64,000 nt of DNA from Candidatus Rokuibacteriota bacterium (GTDB lineage Bacteria > Methylomirabilota > Methylomirabilia > Rokubacteriales > CSP1-6), in contig JACPIQ010000028.1 in NCBI GenBank assembly GCA_016188005.1, positions 1-64,000 of the forward strand. Reading direction: 5' to 3'. Every line of letters starts with the position of its first letter. The stretch's first letter is position 1. The notes below the pieces were generated by a model. The model ran no database searches. It saw only the letters and a list, made by a program, of their open reading frames with translations, and had not been told where the DNA came from. This document shows positions 8,358 to 18,845 of the stretch, piece after piece. Position numbers and translations under genes: made by a program.

Positions 8358-9172
8358 GGCGCGGGCTTGCGGGCCCGCACGAAGGCGCTCATGAACTTGC
8401 CGTCCACCGCGGGGGCGATGGCGTCGGCGTCGATCCCCGAGCCCGCGAGGAGCTCCCGCGCATCCTCCACGCGGTACACGCGCGTGGGCTCCACCTCGAT
8501 GGCCTCGAAGCCCGCCTTGGCGAGCTTGGCGCGATACTCCTCCTCCTGGAGCGCACCCGCGACGCACCCCATCCAGAGCTCCACGCTCCGCCGGATCTCG
8601 GTCGGGACCTCGCCGCGCACGACGATGTCCGAGACCGCGAGGCGCCCGCCCGGCTTGAGCACCCGGAAGGCCTCGGCCAGGACTCGGTCCTTGTCGGCCG
8701 ACAGGTTGATGACGCAGTTGGAGATGATCACGTCCACCGTGTGGTCCGGCAGCGGGATCTGCTCGATCTCGCCCCTGAGGAACTCCACGTTCTCGACGCC
8801 GGCCTTCCGCTGGTTCTGCCGCGCCAGCGCCAGCATCTCGTCCGTCATGTCGAGCCCGTAGGCGCGGCCCGTGGGCCCCACGCGGCGGGCCGAGAGGAGC
8901 ACGTCGATGCCGCCGCCCGAGCCCAGGTCGAGGACCACCTCGCCGGGCTTGAGCTCGGCCAGCGCCGTGGGGTTCCCGCAGCCGAGCGAGGCGGCCACGG
9001 CCTCGGCCGGCAGGGCCGCGGTCTCGCCGGCCGCGTACAGGTTCGAGGTGATGGGATCACACTCCCCCCGCGACGAGGCCGACCCGCAACACGAGCTCCC
9101 GCTGGAGGCCACGCGCAGCGCGGCCTTGCCATACTTCTCCTTCACCAGCTCCTTGATCTCCCGCTCAGCCAT
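8354..9172 (-). CDS. arsM: Arsenite S-adenosylmethionine methyltransferase
   Basis: 272 residues. The SAM-binding motif I is [14 protein letters not shown] near residue 85. ArsM-type cysteines are present: the SSCC pair near residue 28, the Cys in [10 protein letters not shown], and the Cys in [10 protein letters not shown]. The enzyme methylates As(III) to volatile or less reactive forms. The ATG at 9172 has a strong AGGAGG site (revcomp of 9178-9185). It lies 58 bp after arsR and overlaps acr3. Confidence 0.93.
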   Translation of the reverse strand: MAEREIKELVKEKYGKAALRVASSGSSCCGSASSRGECDPITSNLYAAGETAALPAEAVAASLGCGNPTALAELKPGEVVLDLGSGGGIDVLLSARRVGPTGRAYGLDMTDEMLALARQNQRKAGVENVEFLRGEIEQIPLPDHTVDVIISNCVINLSADKDRVLAEAFRVLKPGGRLAVSDIVVRGEVPTEIRRSVELWMGCVAGALQEEEYRAKLAKAGFEAIEVEPTRVYRVEDARELLAGSGIDADAIAPAVDGKFMSAFVRARKPAP

Positions 9173-9230
9173 CGGTTGTCCTCCTCTGTGTGGCCGGCCC
9201 GCAGGTGGCCGGCGGTGGGTCACCTTCCGG

Positions 9231-9539
9231 TCAGCAGCAGGCCGTGAGCAGTCGCACCAGCGCGGTGGCGGTGTCCCGCCTCACGGCGTAGTAGACGTAG
9301 CGCTCGTGCCGGCGGCTCTCCACGAGCCCCGCGCGCCGCAGCACGTCCAGATGGTGGGACAGCGTGGGGCCGGGCACCTCCACCGCCTCCTGGATCTCTC
9401 CCGCCGGCACCTCGCGCCCCGCGCGGACCAGGAAGAAGAAGACCTGCAGTCGCGTCAGGTGGGCCAGGGCCTTGAAGGCCTCCGCGTGCACGGGATGGGC
9501 CTCCAGCTTCGAGAGCGGCAGCGGGACCGCCGATTTCAT
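9231..9539 (-). CDS. arsR: ArsR-family metalloregulator
   Basis: 102 residues from ATG 9539. A TTG six codons further upstream is possible, but would place the start inside the promoter. It has a winged-helix domain with recognition helix [16 protein letters not shown] and wing [11 protein letters not shown]. It lacks the CxC pair of the classical E. coli-type ArsR; instead it ends in LLTACC, so the inducer site is probably at the C-terminal Cys pair. First gene of the ars operon and likely its autorepressor. Confidence 0.9.
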   Translation of the reverse strand: MKSAVPLPLSKLEAHPVHAEAFKALAHLTRLQVFFFLVRAGREVPAGEIQEAVEVPGPTLSHHLDVLRRAGLVESRRHERYVYYAVRRDTATALVRLLTACC

Positions 9540-9575
9540 ATTTCGAAATCTATACAACTATCGAATCGATGTCAA
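9540..9575 (-). promoter_or_regulatory. ars promoter with flanking palindromic operators
   Basis: On the minus strand, TTGACA (9570-9575) and TAGATT (9547-9552) are 17 bp apart. Two palindromes bracket the -10: ATCGAATCGAT at 9560-9570 and the perfect ATTTCGAAAT at 9540-9549. The region is strikingly AT-rich for this genome. ArsR dimers bound here would block polymerase until arsenite is sensed. The site assignment is inference from symmetry and position. Confidence 0.6.
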
Positions 9576-9604
9576 GGGGCTTGCGCGGGGACCAGTTCAG
9601 CAGG

Positions 9605-10705
9605 CTACCAGCGGCGCGTCTCGCCCAGCTTGAAGACCCAGGCCCGCGCCGGGTCGATCCCGCGGCGGCGGGTCTCGGCGAGCATGCGGCCGGGCGGCTC
9701 GTCGAGCGGCTCCTCGGCGAGATCGAAGGTGCCCCAGTGGATGCCGAGGAGCGTGGTGGCGCGCAGGTCGAGGAAAGCTTGCACGGCCTCCTCGGGCGTC
9801 GTGTGCACCCGCTGCATGATCTCCGGGGGAAGGTAGGCGCCGATGGCCAGGGCCGCGAGGTCGAAGGGCCCGAGCCGCTCCCCCGCCTCCCTGAAGCCCT
9901 GGAAGTAGCCACTGTCGCCGCCGAAGTAAAGGCGCCGGTCGCGGCCGACGACGGCCCACGAGGCCCAGAGCCGGCTGTTGGCGTCCGCAAACGTCCGGCT
10001 GCCGAAGTGCTGCGCCGGGAGGCAGTGGAAGGTGACACCCCGATGGGTGAAGGACTGCCCCCAGTCCAGCTCCTCCACCCGCGCCACGCCCTGCTCGCCG
10101 AGCCACCGTTTGAGCCCCAGCGGGACCAGGAAGAGCGGGTCGTGGGCCGCCGCCAGCCGCTTCACGGTGTCCAGGTCCAGATGGTCGTAGTGATCGTGAG
10201 AGATGACGACGACGTGGATCCGCGGGAGATCCTCGAAGGCGAGCCCGGGCGGGTTCAGCCGCCGCGGTCCCCCCCAGGAGACGGGGCTGGCCCGCGGGCC
10301 CCAGTGAGGGTCGGTGAGCACGTTGAGGCCGTCCAGCTGGACCAGGAGCGTGGAGTGGCCGACCCAGGTCACGCTCGGGTTGAGGGCGCCCTCGCGCAGC
10401 GCGCGCCCGTCATTGGCGATGCGCGGCGCCTCGTAGCTGCGCGGCGCCACGGTGCTGGCCCAGAGGCGGCGCGCGAAGAAGCTCCAGCGGGTCCACGCAT
10501 CGGGCCGCCTGAAGGTGGGATCGGGGTTCCGGAACCCGCCCTCGACGTGGTGAGAGGGGCGGCCAGGGAGGGGCTCCCGGCCCACCCCGGCGCATGCCGG
10601 GACCAGCCCGAGAACACCCAGAGCCAGGAAGGCGATCGTGGAGCGCCCCACGAGGTCCGAGTCTACCCCGCGCGTCTCGTCCCGCCTAGTCCGGCCGGCG
10701 CTCAT
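9605..10705 (-). CDS. Metallo-beta-lactamase-fold lipoprotein hydrolase (RomA/NAPE-PLD-like)
   Basis: 366 residues. A hydrophobic N-terminus ends in a lipobox-like LVPACAG, suggesting an exported lipoprotein. The MBL zinc motif is SHDHYDHLD near residue 170, followed by FGGDSGY and IHWGTFDL with further zinc ligands. It resembles the outer-membrane RomA / N-acyl-phosphatidylethanolamine phospholipase D group; the true substrate is unknown. The ATG at 10705 overlaps the stop of the Fis-like gene (ATGA), placing it at the tail of the urease transcript. Confidence 0.85.
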   Translation of the reverse strand: MSAGRTRRDETRGVDSDLVGRSTIAFLALGVLGLVPACAGVGREPLPGRPSHHVEGGFRNPDPTFRRPDAWTRWSFFARRLWASTVAPRSYEAPRIANDGRALREGALNPSVTWVGHSTLLVQLDGLNVLTDPHWGPRASPVSWGGPRRLNPPGLAFEDLPRIHVVVISHDHYDHLDLDTVKRLAAAHDPLFLVPLGLKRWLGEQGVARVEELDWGQSFTHRGVTFHCLPAQHFGSRTFADANSRLWASWAVVGRDRRLYFGGDSGYFQGFREAGERLGPFDLAALAIGAYLPPEIMQRVHTTPEEAVQAFLDLRATTLLGIHWGTFDLAEEPLDEPPGRMLAETRRRGIDPARAWVFKLGETRRW

Positions 10706-11007
10706 TCGCGCGCCGGGCCCTGCCGTGGCGCCGGGGCCCGCGGGGCCGCGCCGTGGGGCTCTGGCAAGAGCCCGAGGAGGCGCAGTCGCTTGCGCAGCGT
10801 GTTGCGGTTGATGCCGAGGAGGCGGGCGGCCTTGAGCTGGTTGCCGCCGGACAGCGCCAGCGCGTGGCGCAGGAGCGGAAGCTCCGCGCGCGACATCACG
10901 GCACGGTAGAGCCGTCCCCGCCCCTCGACGCCCTGCTCCTCGACGAGCGCGCGGAGGACGCTCGCGACGAGGCGATCGAACTCATCTGCGAGACGGGGTT
11001 CGCCCAT
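10702..11007 (-). CDS. Fis-type helix-turn-helix protein
   Basis: 101 residues from ATG 11007. The C-terminal half is a clear Fis/NtrC-tail HTH (LPLLRHALALSGGNQLKAAR, then LLGINRNTLRKRL). There is no receiver or AAA+ domain, so it is a free-standing Fis-like DNA-binding protein. It ends in an Ala/Pro/Arg-rich tail. It begins 13 bp after ureD and its stop overlaps the MBL gene. It could be a nucleoid-type or local regulator; the target is unknown. Confidence 0.85.
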   Translation of the reverse strand: MGEPRLADEFDRLVASVLRALVEEQGVEGRGRLYRAVMSRAELPLLRHALALSGGNQLKAARLLGINRNTLRKRLRLLGLLPEPHGAAPRAPAPRQGPARE

Positions 11008-11020
11008 GCGGGGAAGCGTC

Positions 11021-11857
11021 CTACAGCTTGCGGAGATCCAGGGGAGGGAGCCCGAGCAGCCGCTGACGGCAGAGCGCCCAGAGTCGCTCGACACAGCCCT
11101 GGAGCGCCGGCGCCGTCGGCGCCAGCAGCCTCGCCAGCACACCGCCGCGCGCCAGCGGCGTCACGCCGTGGCGGAACTCTCCCCCGGGCGCGGCCAGCGC
11201 GGCGCGCAGGTCGTTCACGAGGGCTCCCCAGTCCCGAGCCGAGCGGGACAGCGCCGCCAGCGTCGCCACGTAGGCCATGCCCTCGGCGCCGCCGAGCCCC
11301 CCGGGCCAGCCGCGCCGGGCGTCCCCGGCATCGAGGCGGACCCGCTCGACAAGGAGCGGCCCGCACGGATCGCTCACCACCGTGGCGATGTCCAGCGCGC
11401 CGAAGCCCCACGCCTCCCCGCGAGAGACGCGCCCCACGGCCCAGGCGTCCAGCAGGATGGCCGTCGCCTCGTCGGCCAGGACGATCTCGGTGCTCTGCTC
11501 GAGGCGCGCCCCGGGGGACGGGATCAGGTGGCCCGGCAGGTACTCGAGCGCGGCGCCGGCCCCGACCGTGGCCCTGAGGCGCTGCATCGCCGGCGCGCCC
11601 GCCGTCCGGTACACGCGCGTCGCGGCCGGCGTCGTGAGGCAGACATGGGCGCCCGGCCCGACGGAGACCACCGTGTCGAGCCGGTCGCCGCCCAGGAGCC
11701 CGCCCGTGGGGTTGAGCAGCATCAGCGTGGCGACTCCGGTGCCGTCGAGGTCCATCGGCTCCAGCGCCTGGAGCGGCAGCGTGAATCTGCGCTCCGTCAG
11801 CACCGTCCCGGGGCCGCGCCGCTCGAAGCCCAGATGGAGGCTGCCATCACGACCCAC
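11021..11857 (-). CDS. ureD: Urease accessory protein UreD (UreH)
   Basis: About 278 residues from a GTG at 11857; a longer N-terminus is possible but would overlap ureG in nonsense. UreD-type text includes GRDGSLHLGFERRGPGTVL, NPTGGLLGGDRL and TPAATRVYRT. It forms the scaffold and nickel channel of the UreD-F-G maturation complex. It is placed after ureG, at the distal end of the ure genes, instead of before ureA as in many bacteria. The start choice is the least certain point. Confidence 0.88.
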   Translation of the reverse strand: MGRDGSLHLGFERRGPGTVLTERRFTLPLQALEPMDLDGTGVATLMLLNPTGGLLGGDRLDTVVSVGPGAHVCLTTPAATRVYRTAGAPAMQRLRATVGAGAALEYLPGHLIPSPGARLEQSTEIVLADEATAILLDAWAVGRVSRGEAWGFGALDIATVVSDPCGPLLVERVRLDAGDARRGWPGGLGGAEGMAYVATLAALSRSARDWGALVNDLRAALAAPGGEFRHGVTPLARGGVLARLLAPTAPALQGCVERLWALCRQRLLGLPPLDLRKL

Positions 11858-11891
11858 GCGCCGCGGGAGGCGTGGACCCGCGGCCGCGCGC

Positions 11892-12518
11892 TCAGGGCTC
11901 GAAGAGCAGGTCGCGGCGAATCCAGTCCACCACGCTGTCGGCGCCGGCGCCGTCACGGAGATTGGTGAAGACAAACGGGCGGTCTCCTCTCATGCGCCGG
12001 GCGTCGCGCTCCATCACGGCGAGGTCGGCCCCCACGTACGGGGCGAGGTCGATCTTGTTGATGACGAGCATGTCCGAGCGGGTGATGCCCGGCCCCCCCT
12101 TGCGGGGGATCTTGTCTCCCTCGGCCACGTCGATGACGTAGATCGTGGCGTCCACCAGCTCCGGGCTGAACGTGGCCGCGAGATTGTCGCCGCCGCTCTC
12201 CACGAAGAGCAGCTCGAGGTCCGGGAAGCGCGTCAGGAGCCGGTGCACCGCCTCCAGGTTCACCGAGGCGTCCTCGCGGATCGCCGTGTGGGGGCAGCCG
12301 CCCGTCTCCACCCCCACCACCCGCTCCGCCGGCAGCGCGCCGCGGCGGATGAGGAACTGCGCATCCTCCTGGGTGTAGATGTCGTTGGTGATGACGGCCA
12401 GGTCATAGCGGCGCTGGAGTCGGCGCGCCAGCGTCTCCACCAGCGCCGTCTTCCCCGACCCCACGGGGCCGCCCACGCCGATCTTGAGCGGGCGCGGGAT
12501 GGCGGGCGCGCCGCTCAT
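11892..12518 (-). CDS. ureG: Urease accessory GTPase UreG
   Basis: 208 residues. The P-loop is [13 protein letters not shown] near residue 15. The nickel CPH motif is in [15 protein letters not shown], followed by [17 protein letters not shown] and the NKIDLAP guanine-specificity motif. It drives GTP-dependent nickel delivery into apo-urease. The ATG at 12518 overlaps the ureF stop (ATGA). Confidence 0.97.
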   Translation of the reverse strand: MSGAPAIPRPLKIGVGGPVGSGKTALVETLARRLQRRYDLAVITNDIYTQEDAQFLIRRGALPAERVVGVETGGCPHTAIREDASVNLEAVHRLLTRFPDLELLFVESGGDNLAATFSPELVDATIYVIDVAEGDKIPRKGGPGITRSDMLVINKIDLAPYVGADLAVMERDARRMRGDRPFVFTNLRDGAGADSVVDWIRRDLLFEP

Positions 12519-13204
12519 GACCGGAACAGCCGCATCTCGAGCCCCTCGTGGCGGATGCCCGCCAGCTCGATCCCGGGGGCGAAGCTCCACATCCCGGACG
12601 GATCGCGCGCCGCGGCCTCGCGCGCCAGCCTCTCGATCACGGGATGGAGCCGCCAGAGCAGGCGCTGCCCTTCCAGCTGCCCCATCGGCAGGAGCCGGAG
12701 GGCGGCGCCGACCAGCAGCGCCGTCGCCGAGTAGAGGAAGGCGGCGGTCGTCTCCTCCGGCTCCCAGCCCAGCGCGCCGGCAGCCATGCCGAAGGCGACG
12801 GCGTGATGGCCCGGGGCGCGCCCCGCGCCCACGGCCGCGAGATACTCCTGGAGCCGGGGCGCCCCGGTGAGCACGGCGGCCACGCGCAGCGTCTGGCGAC
12901 CCATCTGGCGGCTCCCCTCGCGGAACTCTCGCACGCTCTTCATGGCCTCGAGGGTATCGTCGAGGCTGCAGCAGGCGGCCAGGTCGCCGCGGGCGAAGGC
13001 GCGCCGCGCGGCAGCGGCGGCCGTCGCATCGCACGGCCCGGCCGATCCCTCGAGCTGGCTTGCCAGGAACTGCTCCACGCCGGCTGCGTCGGCGACGGCG
13101 CCGGCCTGGCAGAGGGCCTCGAGCCCGAAGGAGTGGGCGTACCCCCCGGTGGGGAGCGCGCTGTCGGCGAAGTGGAGCAGCGAGATGAGGCGGGTGTTAC
13201 TCAT
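12515..13204 (-). CDS. ureF: Urease accessory protein UreF
   Basis: 229 residues, all-helical. Family opening [21 protein letters not shown] and later helices are typical. It bridges UreD and UreG during nickel insertion. The start is taken at ATG 13204 ([10 protein letters not shown]); nine further codons upstream are open but overlap ureE. Its 5' end overlaps the ureE stop by eight bases. Confidence 0.95.
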   Translation of the reverse strand: MSNTRLISLLHFADSALPTGGYAHSFGLEALCQAGAVADAAGVEQFLASQLEGSAGPCDATAAAAARRAFARGDLAACCSLDDTLEAMKSVREFREGSRQMGRQTLRVAAVLTGAPRLQEYLAAVGAGRAPGHHAVAFGMAAGALGWEPEETTAAFLYSATALLVGAALRLLPMGQLEGQRLLWRLHPVIERLAREAAARDPSGMWSFAPGIELAGIRHEGLEMRLFRS

Positions 13205-13700
13205 GGGTGTGCGCGATGCGCTCGCGGGCATGGCGATCCGGCAGCCTCTCGCCGGCCTCGTGGCGGTGGGAGCCGCGCCCGACGGGATCGAAGACCGCCT
13301 GGGACCGCTCCCACGCCACGCCGAGCCTCGTCAGGAGCTGCTCCATGGCGGCGTCGTCGGGAACCAGGAGCGCATCGCCCTGGAGCGCCAGCGGGAAGTG
13401 ACGGTTCCCCACGTCGAAGGCGATGCGGATGGCCTCGTCGCGCCCGCGCGGCAGGACCGCCAGCACGGGCTCGGGCCGGCCCTCCACCGCGAGGTACCAG
13501 TCCGCCTCCACGGCCAGGACATCTCCCGGGCGGAGCACGCTGCCGGTGGGCAGCGCCAGGGCCACCGCGCGGCCCCGCGTCGTGCGCGCGCGCTTGCGGG
13601 TCCAGCGCCGCTCCTCCCACGAGAGCTGGAGCGTGTCGCGCTCCTTCCCCGTGAGCGTCCCGGAGGCGACGTGCAGGTGGGGCTCGGTGATGACGATCAT
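13197..13700 (-). CDS. ureE: Urease accessory nickel chaperone UreE
   Basis: 167 residues. The conserved dimer/metal segment GNRHFPLALQGDALLVPDD is present, and the C-terminus has scattered His (GRGSHRHEAGERLP, ending AHTHE) as a modest nickel-binding tail. It supplies Ni2+ to UreG. It lies seven bases after ureC and overlaps ureF. Confidence 0.93.
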   Translation of the reverse strand: MIVITEPHLHVASGTLTGKERDTLQLSWEERRWTRKRARTTRGRAVALALPTGSVLRPGDVLAVEADWYLAVEGRPEPVLAVLPRGRDEAIRIAFDVGNRHFPLALQGDALLVPDDAAMEQLLTRLGVAWERSQAVFDPVGRGSHRHEAGERLPDRHARERIAHTHE

Positions 13701-13707
13701 CGCGGGA

Positions 13708-15410
<1,703 letters not shown>

Positions 15411-15423
<13 letters not shown>

Positions 15424-15800
15424 GGCTGCGGCCCCCCCGCGCCGGCAAATCCCTCGCGGGCCGCGCGCGCGACAGCGGCGGCGCGGGCCTCCGGGCCCAC
15501 CGGCCCCTCGGTCAGCGCGTTGAGCCCGCGCACCTCGCGCGCGCCGGCGAGCTCCACCAGGCTCACCTGCTTCTCGTCTCCGGGCTCGAAGCGCACCGCC
15601 GTGCCCGCCGGGATGTTGAGCCGCATGCCGAAGGCCAGCGCCCGGTCGAAGCGGAGGGCGCGGTTGGCCTCGAAGAAGTGGAAGTGCGAGCCCACCTGGA
15701 TGGGCCGGTCCCCGGTATTGGCCACCGTGACCCGGACCACTGAGCGGCCCGCATTGGCCACGATCTCCCCCTCCCCCAGCACGTACTCACCGGGAATCAT
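15411..15800 (-). CDS. ureB: Urease beta subunit
   Basis: 129 residues. Typical text includes [31 protein letters not shown] and [17 protein letters not shown]. The C-terminal ~25 residues (Ala-rich) exceed the shortest homologues, within the family range. It is a structural subunit of the urease trimer. It overlaps both ureA (by four bases) and ureC. Confidence 0.97.
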
Positions 15801-16099
15801 CGAATGGGCCGATGGATCGTCACGAGCTTGGTGCCGTCGGGGAATGTCCCCTCGACCTGCACCTCGTCCAGCATCTCGGGGACGCCCTCCATGACGTCGT
15901 CGCGCGACAGGATCGACATCCCCTGGGCCATGAGGTCCGACACCGAGCGTCCGTCGCGGATCCCCTCGAGGACCTCGGCGGTGATGAGCGCCAGCGCCTC
16001 CGGGTGGTTCAGGCGCACCCCGCGCTGCCGGCGGCGGCGGGCCACCTCGGCGGCGACGAAGACGAGGAGCTTGTCCTGCTCGCGTGGCGTCAGGTGCAT
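15797..16099 (-). CDS. ureA: Urease gamma subunit
   Basis: 100 residues: [41 protein letters not shown], and an ending in TIHRPIR, all diagnostic. It is separate from UreB, the usual bacterial arrangement. It starts at ATG 16099, seven bases after urtE, joining urease to its transporter in one operon. Confidence 0.98.
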   Translation of the reverse strand: MHLTPREQDKLLVFVAAEVARRRRQRGVRLNHPEALALITAEVLEGIRDGRSVSDLMAQGMSILSRDDVMEGVPEMLDEVQVEGTFPDGTKLVTIHRPIR

Positions 16100-16106
16100 G
16101 GTCCCC

Positions 16107-16829
16107 TCAGACGGTGAGATGCTCTCTGACGGCCTCGTGCCGGAGGTCGGCCGTCGCACCCCGCGACACGATGGTCCCCTTGCGCATGATGGCGTAGGAG
16201 TCGGCCAGGCGCCAGGCGAACTCCAGATACTGCTCCACCAGGAGCACGCCGATTCCGCGCGCCTTGATCCGCTGGATGGCATCCTCGATCTGGAGGATCA
16301 CCGAGGGCTGTATCCCCTCCGTGGGCTCGTCCAGGAGGAGGAGCCGGGGCGAGGCCAGGAGCGCGCGCGCGATGGCGAGCTGCTGCTGCTCCCCACCCGA
16401 CAGCACGCCACCCTTCCGTCCCAGCAGCGACTCGAGCTTGGGGAAGAGCTCGAACACCTGCTCCAGGTCATGCGCCATCCCGTCGGGCGCCGGGGCGGGC
16501 CGGCCCCGCTTCCCCATGAGCCCCATGCGCAGGTTCTCCGCCACCGTCAGGCCCGGAAAGATCTCCCGTCCCTGGGGCACGTAGCCGATCCCGCGGGCGA
16601 CCCGCTCCTCGGGGCGCCGCCCGGTCAGCTCCTCGCCCGCGCAGAGGATCCGCCCTGACCGTGCGGGAAGGAGCCCCATCACGGCCTTGAGTAGCGTGGT
16701 CTTGCCGACGCCGTTACGCCCCATGAGGCAGACGACTCCGCCCTCGGGCACCGCCAGCGAGACGTCCCACAGCACCTGGCTCTCGCCGTACGCCGCGCAC
16801 AGCCCCCGGACCTCAAGCGCCGGCGGCAC
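16107..16829 (-). CDS. urtE: Urea ABC transporter ATPase UrtE
   Basis: 240 residues of the LivF type. Walker A is GRNGVGKTT, the Q-loop segment [13 protein letters not shown], signature [15 protein letters not shown] and Walker [17 protein letters not shown] start at 16829, overlapping the end of urtD. Together with UrtD it powers urea import through UrtBC. Confidence 0.96.
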   Translation of the reverse strand: MPPALEVRGLCAAYGESQVLWDVSLAVPEGGVVCLMGRNGVGKTTLLKAVMGLLPARSGRILCAGEELTGRRPEERVARGIGYVPQGREIFPGLTVAENLRMGLMGKRGRPAPAPDGMAHDLEQVFELFPKLESLLGRKGGVLSGGEQQQLAIARALLASPRLLLLDEPTEGIQPSVILQIEDAIQRIKARGIGVLLVEQYLEFAWRLADSYAIMRKGTIVSRGATADLRHEAVREHLTV

Positions 16830-17718
16830 GGCTTCGCCCCAGATAGACCTCCATCACGCGTGCGTCCTGCTGGACCTGCTCCACGGGGCCCTCGCAGAGC
16901 AGCGAGCCCTCGTGCAGCACCGTCACGGTGCGGGCGATGCTGCGCACGAACTCCATGTCGTGCTCGATCACGAGCACCGCGCGCTCGCCGGCGATGGCCT
17001 GCAGCAGCCGGCCGGTCCGCTCCGTCTCCTCGTCGGTCATACCCGCCACGGGCTCGTCCACCAGCAACAGCGCGGCGTCCTGCACCATCACCATCCCGAT
17101 CTCCAGCCACTGCTTCTCGCCGTGGGAGAGCCCCCCGGCGCGGTCGCCGGCCTTCCCGGCGAGCCCGATGCTGTCAAGCGTCCGGCCGATCCGCTCCGCC
17201 TGCCCCGCCTCCAGCCGGGCGCGGAGCGTGGCGAGCACCCCCTTGCTCTTCCGGGCCAGCGACAGCTCCAGGTTCTCCCGCACCGTGAGAGTGGCGAAGA
17301 CCGACGGCGTCTGGAACTTCCGCCCGACCCCCAGCGTCGCGATCTCGTTCTCCCGCCGGCCCACGAGGTCCGTGTGCCGGCCGAAGATGACCCGGCCGGC
17401 CGAGGGGGTCACCTTGCCCGAGATGACGTCGAGGAGGGTCGTCTTGCCCGCTCCGTTCGGGCCGATGACCACGCGCAGCTCGCCGTAGTCCATGTAGAAG
17501 GTCAGCTCGCGGAGCGCCTTGAAGCCGTCGTAGTCCACCGTGACGTTCTCGAGGTAGATGATCGAGCCGCGGGGGGAGGCGCTCTCTCCCTCACGCCTGA
17601 ACGTGAAGGAGTCCGCGTCGCGGTTGGGCCTCTTCGCGCCTTCGGCGCTCTCTCCCTCACGCCTGAACGTGGAGGAACCCGCGTCGCGGTTGGGCCTCTT
17701 CGCGCCTTCGGCGCTCAT
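16813..17718 (-). CDS. urtD: Urea ABC transporter ATPase UrtD with repeat-built N-terminus
   Basis: 301 residues of the LivG type: Walker A GPNGAGKTT, signature LSHGEKQWLEIGM, Walker B LLLVDEPVAGMT. The UrtD core begins near residue 53 (IIYLENVTVDYDGFKAL). Before it lie two nearly identical 22-residue units (SAEGAKRPNRDA... then STFRREGE / SFTFRREGE) encoded by a 66-bp tandem duplication. The only start codon is the ATG at 17718, which overlaps the urtC stop, so the repeats are probably translated. They match no part of the ABC fold. Confidence 0.95.
   Translation of the reverse strand: MSAEGAKRPNRDAGSSTFRREGESAEGAKRPNRDADSFTFRREGESASPRGSIIYLENVTVDYDGFKALRELTFYMDYGELRVVIGPNGAGKTTLLDVISGKVTPSAGRVIFGRHTDLVGRRENEIATLGVGRKFQTPSVFATLTVRENLELSLARKSKGVLATLRARLEAGQAERIGRTLDSIGLAGKAGDRAGGLSHGEKQWLEIGMVMVQDAALLLVDEPVAGMTDEETERTGRLLQAIAGERAVLVIEHDMEFVRSIARTVTVLHEGSLLCEGPVEQVQQDARVMEVYLGRSRAAGA
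17581..17712 (-). repeat. 66-bp tandem duplication inside the 5' end of urtD
   Basis: Two abutting copies (17581-17646 and 17647-17712) differ at only a few positions and stay in frame. The unit contains GGGCCTCTTCGCGCCTTCGG on the plus strand. It looks like a mobile or slippage-spread intergenic repeat that has been read into the protein. No further copies were noticed in this window. Confidence 0.85.
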
Positions 17719-18845
17719 CGGGGTGCCCGTTCTGCGGTGGCGCGGGTCAGGGCGGTGTCGTCGGAGCGTCTGTGCAGCAGCGGCGCGAGGTGTCCCGCGA
17801 GGCGGTGGAGGGCGCCGGCGAGACCGTCAGGGAAGAAGAGGACCACGCCGACGAACAGCCCGCCGAGCACGAAGAGCCAGAGATCCGGGTACGACGTGGT
17901 GAGCACGCTCTGGAGCCAGCTCACCCCGAAGGCGCCCAGCACCGCCCCGCCAAGGGTCCCGCGCCCCCCGACGGCGACCCAGATGATCATCTCGATGGAC
18001 GGCAGCACGCCGATCTTCGCCGGCGTGATGATGCCCACCTGAGGCACGTACAGCGCCCCCGCCACCCCGGCCAGGGCCGCCGAGACGACGAAGACGAAGA
18101 GCTTGAAGGCCGCCGGCGAGTATCCCGAGAAGAGGACCCGGGCCTCGCTGTCGCGGATGGCCACGAGGACCTTCCCGGCCGGCGAGCGCGTGATCCAGCG
18201 GCAGAGGAGGTAGGCGCTGCCGAGGCACGCCGCGGTGGCCAGGTACAGGGCGCGCTGGATCCCGGGGTCCTCGAGGGGGAAGCCGAAGATGGTCTTGAAG
18301 CCGCTGAGGCCGTTGGTGCCGCCCAAGTTCAGTGAGTTCCTGTTGAACACGAGCCAGGCCGACAGCGCCAGCGCCTGGGTGATGATCGAGAAGTAGACTC
18401 CGCGGATCCGGCTGCGGAAGGTGAGGTATCCGAACACGTAGGCCACGACGGCGGGGACCGTGACGACCGCCAGCAGGGTGAAGACGCCGCTGTGGAAGGG
18501 GCGCCAGAACAGCGGCAGCTCGGTCACGCGGTTCCACACCATGAAGTCAGGCAGCGCGTTCCGGTACACGCCCTGCGTCCCGATCTCCAGCATCAGGTGC
18601 ATGCCCATGGCATAGGCGCCGAGACCGAAGAAGACGCCGTGGCCCAGCGACAGGACGCCGGCGTAGCCCCAGATGAGGTCGATGCCGAGGGCGAGGATCG
18701 CGTAGGCCAGGAACTTCCCGAACAGGTTCAGCGTGAAGTCGGCGACGTGGAACGGCGACTCCGCCGGCAGCAGGTTCAACGCCGGGAGCGCTGCGAGGAG
18801 GAGCAGGCCGATGGCCAGGAGCCCCCAGCGCTCACGCGTCGGCAT
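17715..18845 (-). CDS. urtC: Urea ABC transporter permease UrtC
   Basis: 376 residues, LivM-like, with about ten helices. Family text includes GIDLIWGYAGVLSLGHGVFFGLGAYAMG and WVAVGGRGTLGGAVLGA. A soluble loop (GTQGVYRNALPDFMVWN) is characteristic of UrtC. The start is at ATG 18845, within the last codons of urtB. The upstream open frame is not coding. Confidence 0.95.
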   Translation of the reverse strand: MPTRERWGLLAIGLLLLAALPALNLLPAESPFHVADFTLNLFGKFLAYAILALGIDLIWGYAGVLSLGHGVFFGLGAYAMGMHLMLEIGTQGVYRNALPDFMVWNRVTELPLFWRPFHSGVFTLLAVVTVPAVVAYVFGYLTFRSRIRGVYFSIITQALALSAWLVFNRNSLNLGGTNGLSGFKTIFGFPLEDPGIQRALYLATAACLGSAYLLCRWITRSPAGKVLVAIRDSEARVLFSGYSPAAFKLFVFVVSAALAGVAGALYVPQVGIITPAKIGVLPSIEMIIWVAVGGRGTLGGAVLGAFGVSWLQSVLTTSYPDLWLFVLGGLFVGVVLFFPDGLAGALHRLAGHLAPLLHRRSDDTALTRATAERAPR

